Positions 9,011 through 19,130 of a DNA stretch of 64,000 nucleotides are shown piece after piece. A program made the position numbers and the translations under genes. The stretch is taken from positions 39,307-103,306 of the forward strand of contig MNCI01004796.1 in the NCBI GenBank assembly GCA_015680685.1. The letters run 5' to 3'. The first letter of the stretch is position 1. Each line of letters starts with the position of its first letter. Below the pieces are notes generated by a model. That model worked only from the letters and a program-made list of their open reading frames with translations. It had not been told where the DNA came from and searched no databases. The stretch is from Gnetum montanum. Taxonomy: Eukaryota; Streptophyta; Gnetopsida; Gnetales; Gnetaceae.

Positions 9011-9899
9011 TGATGAGTGGCGAGGTACCCCTACACTCAACCATACGAATATGGGGATTTTCATGTGCGATCTGGTCGAACTCCGCAGACAGACTAGTTG
9101 TGGAACCTAGATAGTTAACCTTAGGTCACAGTTCGCTATCTTCCCACCTAGCCTAGTATTATATTTATCATGTATGATTTAGTCCAGAGTGAGGTGTATG
9201 ATGGGTTCCTAATCTAATGCTACTCCTAAAGGCAATGGAAAGTAAGATTAACTAAGCTAGGAGAAAAAGGGTAAGAGAATCTAATCTAGCTTAAGTGCGA
9301 TGAGCATCCATTCCTTGATTATCCGTACACATCTTGGACTTCGTGCATGAGTACCACTAGGATTACCAAGTACAGATCCTAGGTATGCTACTGGGTTACC
9401 AAGTAGTCACACTTAAATGCTTGTAATAAAGTCGTACTCATTCCGCGTTACTAGGAGATAAGGATGAGAGAGTGTTAACTAGGAAAGTAGTAAATAAAAA
9501 TAACAAATAAATAATTAAATAATTAAACTAAGTGAATGCTTCAATGATGAAGTAATCTCGATCTTTATTTCTGGTCATGTGCATGTCCAAGTATGTCACA
9601 CTCGAATAAAGGATGTCGTACAATTACAATCACCACACTACGGATAGACACTGAAAAATATTCTATCTTTGGAAGGGGAAAACTGCCAGAGCTTCGCTAA
9701 GGAAAAAGACTAGATGCCTAAAATTGGGAAAGACACCTCTTATTTATAGACATTGCGGGCTGTGATATTGCATACACGATATCGCAGCCCATGGTATATT
9801 ATGGCTGTGATATCACGGTAGTGATATCACAACCACTGTGATATCACAGGTGTGATATCATAGCAATGATATCACAACCAGCAAATTCATGACTCATCA
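9011..9899 (-). repeat. E1 5' LTR
   Basis: An 889-bp LTR with TGATGAGT/ACTCATCA ends. On the minus strand it has the GATATC array (9876-9763), a TATA box (9750-9741) and an AATAAAGA signal near 9573. It is followed by the PBS and is the partner of 3078-3964. Confidence 0.9.
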
Positions 9900-10596
9900 C
9901 ACACCTTATGGAACACTTATGGTTTATCAATCATTATCTTCCCAGATTTACTTGTATTATCACGGTTGTATGGTTAAGTAAGTCTAAGGTTTATGATTTT
10001 TATGTCTTTTATCTTTTTAACACCTTATCCTAAGAGGGAAGGGTGAAGAGACTAAGTGGCTAACTATTTGCTAACTAAGTTCTAATTGTCCTAGCACTAG
10101 TATCCGTTCCCACTTGCTGCACACACCCTGAACCAGTGCAACACTACTGGGATTACCAAACACTACTCATTACTGGATTACCAAGTGTTACACAGGTGCT
10201 CGAAGCGATCGTACTAAATGCACTTAACTAGGAGAGTCAAGGGTTGAGAGAGATTAATTATCTAAGAAAGAATTTAAACATTTAACAATAATTTAATCAT
10301 ATTTAGCTTAGTCCATATGCTGCAAGGTTTATCAAAAAGTTTGTCTTTCTTGCCGTACACAAATATGTGCTTAGGTACAATTTGCTTGAATAAAGATCCA
10401 TTCACTTTGAGACTCCTACTACGGGCACATGGAAATTATTCTAACTCTGGAATGGTAAAACTGCTATAGTTTGGCTAAGGGTCTAGATCTAGATGATCTT
10501 ACAAGGGAAAGCCACATCTTATTTATAAACAAGGCGACAAGCTACGATATCATGTATGTGATATTGTAGGGGTTGATGCGATATCACGTCCCATAA
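9900..10596 (-). repeat. E4 3' LTR, main part right of nested E1
   Basis: This continues the E4 LTR after the E1 insertion. It holds the paired TTGGTAAYCC motifs (10140-10190), the CAAGGTTTATC segment (10324) that matches the right LTR at 15756, a TATA box near 10520, and short GATATC repeats. It ends CCCATAA just before the polypurine tract, where the right LTR has CCCATCA, so the terminal C is mutated to A. Confidence 0.8.
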
Positions 10597-12540
10597 TACC
10601 CCCATGACTAAATGAAAACTCATCCTTGAGTTTCTTACAAAGTATTGGGAAGGTATGGGATTATTAACTTGAATGACACTAATGGTAGATGGGGTGACAT
10701 GTGAACAGATCATCATTACAATACATGACAAAATTTAGTGTTCACGACAACAAGAGTGAATACTATACATATTTGACATCCAGCCTTATTTGGTAGCTGA
10801 GAGAGAAGAAAGAAGAGAGAGAGAAAAGAAGAAGTCTATTGCTATCGACGCCAAGATTGTGCTTTTCATTTTTCGTCCATAAGCGCACTATCAATCTCAT
10901 TTCTTGCATAACTACTTCAGCACCAATCCATTCCAAGTGTTTCCTCCAGATCCCATCTATTGGTGTATGATTTCCATCTACACACACAACGTAGTCTTAT
11001 ATTAGTAAGGGTAAATGAATCATAATGTAATTGATACCTTGCTTCGGTGTAAGGTCCATTGGTTGAGTTGTGATATGGCTGATACGGATCTAGAGATATA
11101 ATACTGGTGACTACCCGAGGTGTAGGGGTTAAGAGAAAATCAAAAAAATTAGACCAGGACCCCCATGACTGAGAGCAAACCTGTGGTAGTGATAGAATGG
11201 AAAACGATAAGGAATAAGAAAGATGGAGAAAAAGAAACAATGGCCACACCAATAAAATTGATGTCAAAGATGGAAATGAAAAAAATAAATAGTGATTGTG
11301 AAAATGTTTAAGGGAAAGAAATTAACGGATGCACCAAATAGGAATGCCAGTGGGTCCTCCCCAAAGCAGGCTCATGCCCTTAATGCCCTGACAATTTGAC
11401 ATTCAAAGAGTCCGTGGGCTCTAGGAATGTCATTTGGAGACAAGAGTTAAAGTCTTAACCACAAGAGTTTACCAAAAAGAAACAATGCATCAACTAAAAT
11501 ATGGACTACTGATACAATCGGCAATGAGGTGAAAGATGGAGAAAGAAGAATGGAAAGAAGAGAATGGAATGGAGTCTCACGAACAAGGTGGTGTACAGCC
11601 CCTTGTGTGTTAATGGTTAATGGTTAATGTGACTTAGTAGATCTCATTCCAAGTCTAGCCTCAAACCAACCACAACTAGTGACTTCGCATTAATACATTT
11701 GGCCAATCCATCCACTTTAAGTAACAAGAATGGCTCCATCAAAGAGTCACCACCATTCCGACGAAACAAGAAAGAAGAAAGTAGGAAGCGAAGAAGGGCC
11801 TTAGTTAGAGGGAACATTTTTATTTTAGTTCCATAACCAGTGCTTGTGGCCCAGATTATTTCGTATAAGGGGTGTGCTTTGAATTCTCACTGTTTTGTTT
11901 TTTTTTTCTTGCGTGAGAACCACACCATGCAAAGAATTATTATTTTTATTTCCTCAGCTTCCTGATAATGGGACAACATTAAAATGGTAAGAAAACTCAA
12001 GAAGAAAACATCCAAGCACCCAAGAGAATGGCCAGCACAAGTGCATCAAATCCCCTTGAAGTCACACCCTTTTCAATCCTTGAGTCCTTCCTTAGTTTGA
12101 GAAATGCCTAGTCACCGATTCGTTGATAGTTCTTATTATTGAGAAAGGAGATTGTACAGTTCCAAGCCAAGAGAGACCATAGAAATTTATGGATGTATGG
12201 ATGAAGTGAACTCATTGCCTGCTATATCAAAAGAACCATATCATAGTGTCAACATCATAACTTAAAGGTAAAAACCAAACATTAGCAATCAATGGAATAT
12301 AGTTCATACCATCTTCAAAGCACTTATTAAGTGACGAATCAAACAAAATAATCAAACACACAAAGAAATGAAAAAGTATAAATGATGTTGTAAAACAAAA
12401 ATAAGAAAAGTTAAAGAAATTTGTAAAACAAAAACTTAAAAAGAAATTGAGGGCCTCAAATGATTAGCATAGGTGGCCATCTCCCCCATGACTGAATTGA
12501 AAGGGAGAGATTTGAAATAATGAGTGAGGTTATCCTCTCT
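10597..12540 (-). other. E4 polypurine tract and post-pol region
   Basis: The PPT lies at 10597-10607 (minus strand TCATGGGGGTA-like). Beyond it, minus-strand frames at 10763-10987 and 10917-11267 are open but unrecognised. The LLWGGPT block is at 11352-11370, a TCATGGGGG motif at 11160-11172 and another at 12482-12494. The last one matches the sequence that follows integrase in E6 (43628), so E4 has lost everything between protease and that point. No ORF3 of the E1/E2 type is clearly seen. Confidence 0.55.
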
Positions 12541-12913
12541 CAGAGGTATTATGTGCATAGACCATTCTAGGTTCATGATAAGGGTTGGTTGGTTGCACAT
12601 AGACTAGTATTCTCCTATTGGAGTACTCATTTGGATTTTCTAAGAGTTTCCAATTTTCCTCAATTTGTGGTTTCAGATTAAGGGTTAGAAGTTAGTGACA
12701 CTCTTGCTCTAGTGCATCTATGCTTTCTACGTGGGTGCAAGTTGGTCCCCCTGTTAGTTCCATGCATATTGGTGGGTTGCTCTCTTGATTTGCTGTCAAC
12801 CACGAGGTGTTCTCTTGTTGTGTGGTTGCTACATATAGGCACTTTTGTATGTTAACTTCCTAGGCACATCGGTTGCATGTAGAAGATGTTGAACATTCCT
12901 GTACGCCATCATC

Positions 12914-13480
12914 CTATGTATCACTATATGTGGTGCATGGAACCTTCTTCTTCTTGATCTTTCCATAAGTGTTTTCCTTAGATATTTTCAAGGAAAGATC
13001 GTAGATTCCTAGGCATGTGTTTATGGTACTTAGCCATGCCCTCCCCATTATTATTGGGAAGTCCCCTTTGTCATTGTTTATTTGCATCACTAGGAAATCA
13101 GCTGGGTATGACCAACCACACATAGTGGTAATGATGTCCTCCACCAATCCCAAAGGAATGGTGATGGACTAGTCAGCCAGCTTTAAGCGAATATTGCTCT
13201 TCTTTAGTGGAGGTAGGTTCCATGCTTTATACATTTCTTGTGATATTAAGTTGACTCCAGAACCTAAGTCAAGAAGAGCTTTACATGGTTCATTCCCAAT
13301 GACTTGGAGGTAGATTAAGGGACTTCTAAGATCAGAGAATATCTTGGGAAGGTGGCCTTCCTTGATCCAATCAATGATGGTATGTGTTAACATAACCGTA
13401 TGTGTTGAGCTCCATTGTTAGTTTGAAGGGTGCTTCGAAGCCTTATTTGATGAAGAAACATTCGGAGGTTCAACTGCTTG
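12914..13480 (-). pseudogene. pro: E4 retroviral-type aspartic protease
   Basis: Two adjacent frames (13393-13169 and 13153-12914) join over a short break. The first has IGNEPCKALLDLGSGVNLIS, where DLG stands at the D-S/T-G active site. The second has a GLVEDI..FLVMQI..FPIIMGRAWLSTI stretch, matching the GLVEDV...PIILGRPFL pattern of Athila-type proteases. A stop separates the pieces. Protease normally cleaves the Gag-Pol polyprotein. Here no RT or integrase follows, so the element is non-autonomous. Confidence 0.8.
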
Positions 13481-13499
13481 TGGTTGTGAGAGCTTGTTT

Positions 13500-15625
13500 A
13501 GATTCTTGGTTTTGAAGAAAGGTCTTCTCATTGTATGATTTTTAGAACTAGCAGTGGGTTGAAGGTTTACAGCTCTCGTAGCATTACGTTGCTGCGGTTA
13601 AGTGGGGAGTTCCCCTTGCATTGTTGGAGCAGGTGGTAGTGGAGTTATTGATGTAAGAGTTGTGGATGGATTTAGAGGATGGTATGGATGTGGTGTGTCT
13701 CTCCTAGGAGAAGGAGTCCTATAATACTCCTGAGCTTGGTGGTGACGTTGTGGGGTTGCGTGACCGACAGAGTCATTTGGAGAGATTGGTTGTTGCACAT
13801 AGTAGCCATATGGATCCAGTTGCTGGTAAGGGTATTGTTGCCTTGGTGGTGGCATCCCCCATGACTGTGGGTATTGCCACTACTGGTGTTTCTCAATAGG
13901 TTGTGGTGGAGTCCCACTTGGATAATACGTTAGCAGTTGGTGGAACTACCTTGGGTTACCTTGAGGATAAGGTAACTGTTGGGGTGCTTACTATTTGTTA
14001 AGTTGTGGGTTAAGTGCATACACCCCAGACTCTTGTAGATGTGAGATTACTAGGCAACATCCCTTAGGATGGTCATACTGGCATATCTCACATCCACCGT
14101 CATTGTTTATATTAGAATCCACAACCTCTTCAGTGATGGTCATTTTACCCTTACCTTTGTTACGTGCATGGTCCAAATCCCTCTTCTTCTTTTTATCACA
14201 GTCACTACTTCGCTCCTTAGACTTCTCTACAATTTTTAAAATGGTTTCAAATATATTATCTAAGGAGTCCCACATTTGATCTACCTTGGCTGACACTTTT
14301 GTTGTTAATTTCTGAAGCAGCAAGGTTTTCCTACACTCCAACTCTTCAAGTGGTGACTCATCCTCCTCCTCACAGAATCTCACTCCCCTCTTTCGGAGGG
14401 AAGGATAGTGGTTATAATCTTCTGTGCTTTCTTTCTTACGTAGCTCTCCTTCTTCCTTAGCTACTTGTTCCAACAATCTATGAACCTCATGGGACCTAAG
14501 CTTTGATAATTTCCCTTGGGCATATGTTCCAAGGGTTCTCCTGGTTTCATGTCTTAGCCCATCTACGAGATGACGTAGTTGATCCTGTTGTGCATAACCA
14601 TGGCCTGGGCAATGATGTAATAGTGCATAATATTGGCCCATGGTAACATCCAAGGGTTCGTGATTACCTTGCTTCCATTCTTAGATCTACTTTCGCAAGT
14701 TGGACACTCGAGAGTACGTCTGATATTTATCATTAAACAGTTCTAGCATCATACTTCACCTTCGAATGGATTCCTGCTCTAAGGATTGGTACCAGCTTTC
14801 CGCTTCTTTTATGAGTGTCCTTGGAAACAACTTTAAATGTTGCCACTCATTTTCAATGTTCTGCAAGGCACAAGCATCTTGAAATTCCTATAAGTGGTTC
14901 TGCAGATCAGCGTTGTATCCCCCCTCAAATCGTGGGATATTATTCATGTCTAGTCTCTTGATCTAGCTATCTTTTTGGTGCCTTGTAGGTATTCTAACGG
15001 CCTCCATGATGTCTAACGTGCTTTGGGTTGCAAGTAGGGATTCATCATGGTCATTTCTCTCATGGCGTCTGTGATGCCTACGTGGTTCCCTACTTTCCCT
15101 TCTTCCATGTCGTGATTCCCTAGAATGCCCTCGTCCTCACTCTCGACTCTCTCATCGAGGTCTCTCATTTTTCTTACCTTTATCCTCACGATTAGGTTCC
15201 TTATGACTACATCCAGACGTTGAAGGAGAGGATGAATGTGATGATGAAGGGGAAGAGGAAAGAGAACCATCACCATGATGATGTTTCCTACCTTCCCTTC
15301 GATGATCTCAACCCCAATCGTGATGATGATCAGAATGCTCACCCTTATCTTGTGTTTGTATTCCCTCATTGAACACTTGGTGTTCGTGGGGATCAGAACC
15401 AGGGTTGTGAATCGTGGAGTGAAGGTTTTGATACACTACCTCCTCACTATCGTTAGGAGGGGGAACATCATTTTGTGGAGAACCTATTGAAATAGGTTCA
15501 CCTCCCTTAATTTCTCTTATGACGGGTGAAGCATTATGGGATCCTTTGCCCTTCAATGATGTGTGGTAACTCTCCTGCTGCAAGACCCATTGACGTTGTG
15601 CTTCTGTGGGATGGTAGTCCCTTGC
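13500..15625 (-). pseudogene. gag: E4 gag
   Basis: The longest clean piece (14653-13991, 220 codons) runs from the C-terminal core (GQYYALLHHCPGHGY, LVDGLRHETRRTLGTYAQG) through a K/E-rich helical region. It ends at a complete zinc knuckle, CEICQYDHPKGCC (C-X2-C-X3-H-X4-C). Upstream, with frame breaks, are N-terminal DYHPTEAQRQW residues next to the gap and the IENEWQHLKLFPRTLIKE-type core. Downstream is a P/Q/Y-rich linker (13917-13598) leading to protease. Its Gag is the best preserved in the window. The N-terminus is missing in the gap. Confidence 0.8.
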
Positions 15626-15755
15626 NNNNNNNNNNNNNNNNNNNNNNNNNNNNNNNNNNNNNNNNNNNNNNNNNNNNNNNNNNNNNNNNNNNNNNNNNNN
15701 NNNNNNNNNNNNNNNNNNNNNNNNNNNNNNNNNNNNNNNNNNNNNNNNNNNNNNN
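15626..15755. other. Assembly gap (130 N)
   Basis: The left flank is Gag N-terminal coding sequence and the right flank is mid-LTR. By comparison with the other E4 LTR, over 500 bp of LTR plus the PBS and gag start should lie between, so 130 is not a true length unless a deletion occurred. Confidence 0.9.
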
Positions 15756-16058
15756 CAAGGTTTATCAGAAAGTTCATCTTTATTGCCGTACACAAATGTG
15801 TGCTCAGGTACAATTTGCTTGAATAAAGATCTGTTCACTTTGAGACTCCTACTGCAGGCACATGGAAATTATTCTAACTATGGAATGGTAAAAATGCTAT
15901 AGTTTGGCTAAGGGTCTAGATCTAGATGATCTTACAAGGGAAAGACGCCTCTTATTTATAGACAAAGCAACGGGCTACGATATTGCGTATGCGATATCGC
16001 AGGGGCCAATGCGATATTGCGTACGTTATTGCGGCCCAGGCGATATCGCGTCCCATCA
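15756..16058 (-). repeat. E4 5' LTR, U3-side part
   Basis: It matches 10324-10596. It contains the TATA box (15961-15953 on the minus strand) and the cleanest U3 repeats in the window, GCGATATCGC and GCGATATTGC (15977-16050). It ends CCCATCA and is followed by the GTGTG duplication. Confidence 0.8.
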
Positions 16059-16063
16059 GTGTG
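16059..16063. repeat. Target-site duplication of E4, right (GTGTG)
   Basis: Identical to 2979-2983. Confidence 0.8.
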
Positions 16064-18659
16064 TAAAATGAAATAATTAATTAATAACACGTCTAGGTGA
16101 AGTCCTACCTTAACACCACTGCTTTTGGGTCTCTCTTAAATAATATTAACTTAATGTTACCTAATAGAATTTAACTTTTGTCTTAGGTGTTTCTAGGTTA
16201 AGATTCTTAACATCTTATTATTATCATATATCCAAGTGTGTAACCTTGGGTGTATCAAATTAACACCCTATTGTTATAGAACTTTGGGTGGAGGTGTTGG
16301 AACCCGAAAGAATCACTACATCCCAAGATACACTATGGGGATATCAAAAGAATATAATGATGGCTAAAGTGGTTTAAACTCACAATCTCTTGCTTGAAAA
16401 AATATTTAGCTAACCAGTTGAATCCATATCACTAAGATTAAGGTAAAAAATTTAGCCCTTCTCAACTTTTCTTGTAGGGGATGTCTCATTGATATTTTTT
16501 TAATGAAAAAAAGGCATTTTTGAAAATTTCTATTTATTGATGAAAGATAATAATATTTCTTCTATGGTATAAGAAGGACAATAATAATAATAATAATCAA
16601 CATATATGGATACAATGTTGTGTTGATGTGTGTGCCAATAAAATTTAGTGCATGGTACTAACTATGTTGTTAATGAAATTTGGGGCATGATGCTAGTGCA
16701 AAGGATGGTATTGATTTGTGTGTCATATCATAGTAATAGTGATAGTCAAAAAATTTTATTAGTATTTTGGTTATTGAATTTGTAGTAACTTTTATTGAGA
16801 ATACTTTTAACATAGCAACTTTTTTGTTTATAGTTTTGGCATGAAGATAATGTTAAGTACATACACTCCTTTATAATATATATCATATGCATCTTGTATA
16901 AGAGGTTTCATGCTATGGCCAGACGAGATCCATTGATGATATCTTTTGTATTTTTCTTAGCTACCTTCATTCGAAGCTTGTATTGAGAATATTTTATGTG
17001 CTTTGCTCAAGCACCTATAGAATACAATAAAGCACAATGCATATGCAAAGTGCCAATAATTTTTGTTTGCAATGATTACTTTTGTAGTGTTTTACTATTA
17101 TTTCATTTCATCTTTTTATGTTTCATTAAGGCTTTGTATATGCCCTTAGATTTTTTTAATTATTATTTTGTTTTCCTAATTATTGTATTATTTTACTCAT
17201 TGGTCTATGTTAAAGGTTAGCCTATAATAAATGGGATAAAGACAAATGATGATGATGATCATTCATTTTATTTTACTCATTTTTTATCTACACTAATTTC
17301 TATTTTTTAGGAGCACTCTTTTATTAGTCTTTTTCCTTTTATTTCATTAAGATATTGTTATAGAATGTTGATTTTAAGAACCTTCAACTATTTTATCCAA
17401 ATTCTACTTTTTTAATACCTTTTCTACTTTAAAGAACAAAACAATGCATTCATTGCTCACTAGTGTTGATGCGTAAATCTTGGACACACCAATACCTGTG
17501 AGAACTCGTTTTAGGAGACTATCACCTAGGAAACTTGGGAATAGTCTCAGCTGGAAAAGGGTATGTGATAATAATAATAATAATAATGAAGCTAACTATT
17601 TCTAAAGTAATGTGGAATTAAAATGCTTATACGAAAACTAAGGAAATTATATAATAACTATCAAAAACCAATTTTTGGTAAATATTGTTGGGGTACTTAC
17701 TAGAGTTTAGCACCATTTAGAAGTCCACTAATGAAATATTCTTAACCATATGTATAACAACATTAATGAAAATAAAATTTGTTAATAACTTGCTAGTAAA
17801 GATACACAACCTTTGATATAAGTCATATCTCACCTTTATATGATATAGAAGGATAGATGAAGCTTTTATTTAAGGTTAGATCTCCTCTAACATGATTGCT
17901 TGCTACATTATACTATTTACCATTTACAACTACATGTGAAGCTTATTTGCTAGTTAAAAATTGTCTATATAACCTTCTTTTAAAGTGAAACCTTCTATTT
18001 TCTAAACCATTAAGCCTCTTTCATGTGCATGGATTACTACAGCAACATCAATTTTCAATGCCCGTAACATCAAACTTCAAGATTCCGCCATAAAAATTCA
18101 ATTCCTCAGAGCTTAAACAATATGTGATCCCTGTGCATTTTATGGAGAAGTCATAATGGTGTCTATCTTAAATTGCCACTCCAAAGAAACAACTATTTTG
18201 GAATTTAGATACATAAACAATTTTAAGTAGAAATGGCACGCTGACGGCAAACATAGTTATCGAATTTTAACAAGCATATTGCACGTAAGCATAAACTAAA
18301 TACTGGCCAAAGGCGATGATAATAATGTTGTCACTGAGGATGGAAACATCTTTGGCAGTGTTAGCATGGGTAGAAACTTATACTTGCTACTGGGCTGCAA
18401 ATGCAGACAACAAAACTATACTTATCAACGGGGACTATAGGGAGTTTCCCGATTGAAAATGACTTACAATTGAAGAATGCAATATGTCATTATCTAAGCC
18501 GAAAAACCATGCTACTGCTTTGAATTATAAAACAATGAAAGTTTAAGCATTTAAAAAAAATTCAAAATTAGTGCATAAAGTGATATAAAGGCACAATGTA
18601 CCGTCAACATGTTTGGAAATGCTGAAAAATGTTAAATATCTTTAATGGAAAATGTCAAA
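16064..18659. other. Intergenic, AT-rich
   Basis: No gene or element is recognised. Simple AAT/ATA repeats occur at about 16580-16597 and 17568-17588. Short ORFs (such as 16996-17220, hydrophobic and AT-driven) have no supporting features. Confidence 0.5.
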
Positions 18660-19130
18660 CTTTTCTGATATTGCTGTATGTCGCTGAGATGCAGTGTGTT
18701 GCAGCCGTTGGTCCGTTGGTGCGTCCGTCACGTTATTTGTGACCGATGACTTGAGACCGTACTGATCACTCGCTACAAGCATCTGCCATTGCCCGAGGTC
18801 TCATGCGCCGTCACCTGCAAACTGCAGCGCGTTCCTCATCACCCGCCTGGTGCCTGCCGAAGAAAGAAGGCTCCCTGCGGTTTTCACGTTCAATCTCGCG
18901 TCTCACGCGCCTACCGTTTTCTGCTGCCTGCCGGCAGAAGAGAGAAGATTACTGGAAAGTGTTGGTGGAGTCCGTGGAGGCCCTGATCGTCAGAGAAGAG
19001 GCTCTGTCCTCTGTCCTTGCCCTTGCCCTGCCTTCTCTGGCCTTCTTCGTTCCTCCTTGGTTAACAGCAGCCTGTTGGAGAAGAAAACCCGTCAACTGCC
19101 ATTAACGGTCAACTGCCGTCAACCGTCAAC
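18660..19130. other. GC-rich, CpG-bearing island with TTGAC cluster
   Basis: An abrupt GC-rich block like the one at 520-855. Three overlapping plus-strand frames of 65-103 codons are open (18789-19161), but none resembles a known protein. It contains a GCCTGCCG...AGAAGA segment repeated twice (near 18853 and 18925), the palindrome CTGCCGGCAG, and at 19087-19130 four GTCAAC/GTCAA copies (reverse TTGAC, one in the TTGACC W-box form). It could be a promoter or first exon of an undetected gene, or a small insertion. Confidence 0.4.

Larger units (their letters stand above)
3078..9899 (-). mobile_element. E1: gag-only Ty3/gypsy LTR element nested in the E4 LTR
   Basis: The LTRs are 3078-3964 (3') and 9011-9899 (5'), both with perfect 8-bp terminal inverted repeats TGATGAGT/ACTCATCA. 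The PBS complement lies at 8992-9009 and a G-rich tract ending GGGGGTA abuts the 3' LTR. Inside are gag (8866 to 6573), an AT-rich spacer, and a post-pol ORF remnant (4914 to 4146). No protease, RT, RNase H or integrase is present. The flanking five bases (CGTGC and CACAC) do not match, so the target duplication is lost or the ends were altered. Compared with the 5' LTR, the 3' LTR lacks roughly 45 bp near 3200 but has extra U3 repeat units. Confidence 0.85.
2984..16058 (-). mobile_element. E4: Ty3/gypsy LTR retrotransposon, gag-protease, host of nested E1
   Basis: Both ends carry LTR sequence (TGATG...CATCA) and are flanked by GTGTG. The minus orientation follows from the gag and protease frames, from the LTR TATA box, and from the purine tract beside the left LTR. 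The left (3') LTR is split by the nested element E1: 94 bp lie left of it and the rest lies to its right from 9900. The interior holds gag (about 15625-13500), protease (about 13480-12914) and then post-pol sequence. RT, RNase H and integrase are absent. Most of the right (5') LTR, the PBS and the gag start fall in the N gap at 15626-15755. Confidence 0.85.

Noticed and set aside
16996-17220. Hydrophobic 74-codon ORF
   Set aside because: It is AT-rich, low in complexity and without motifs or context.
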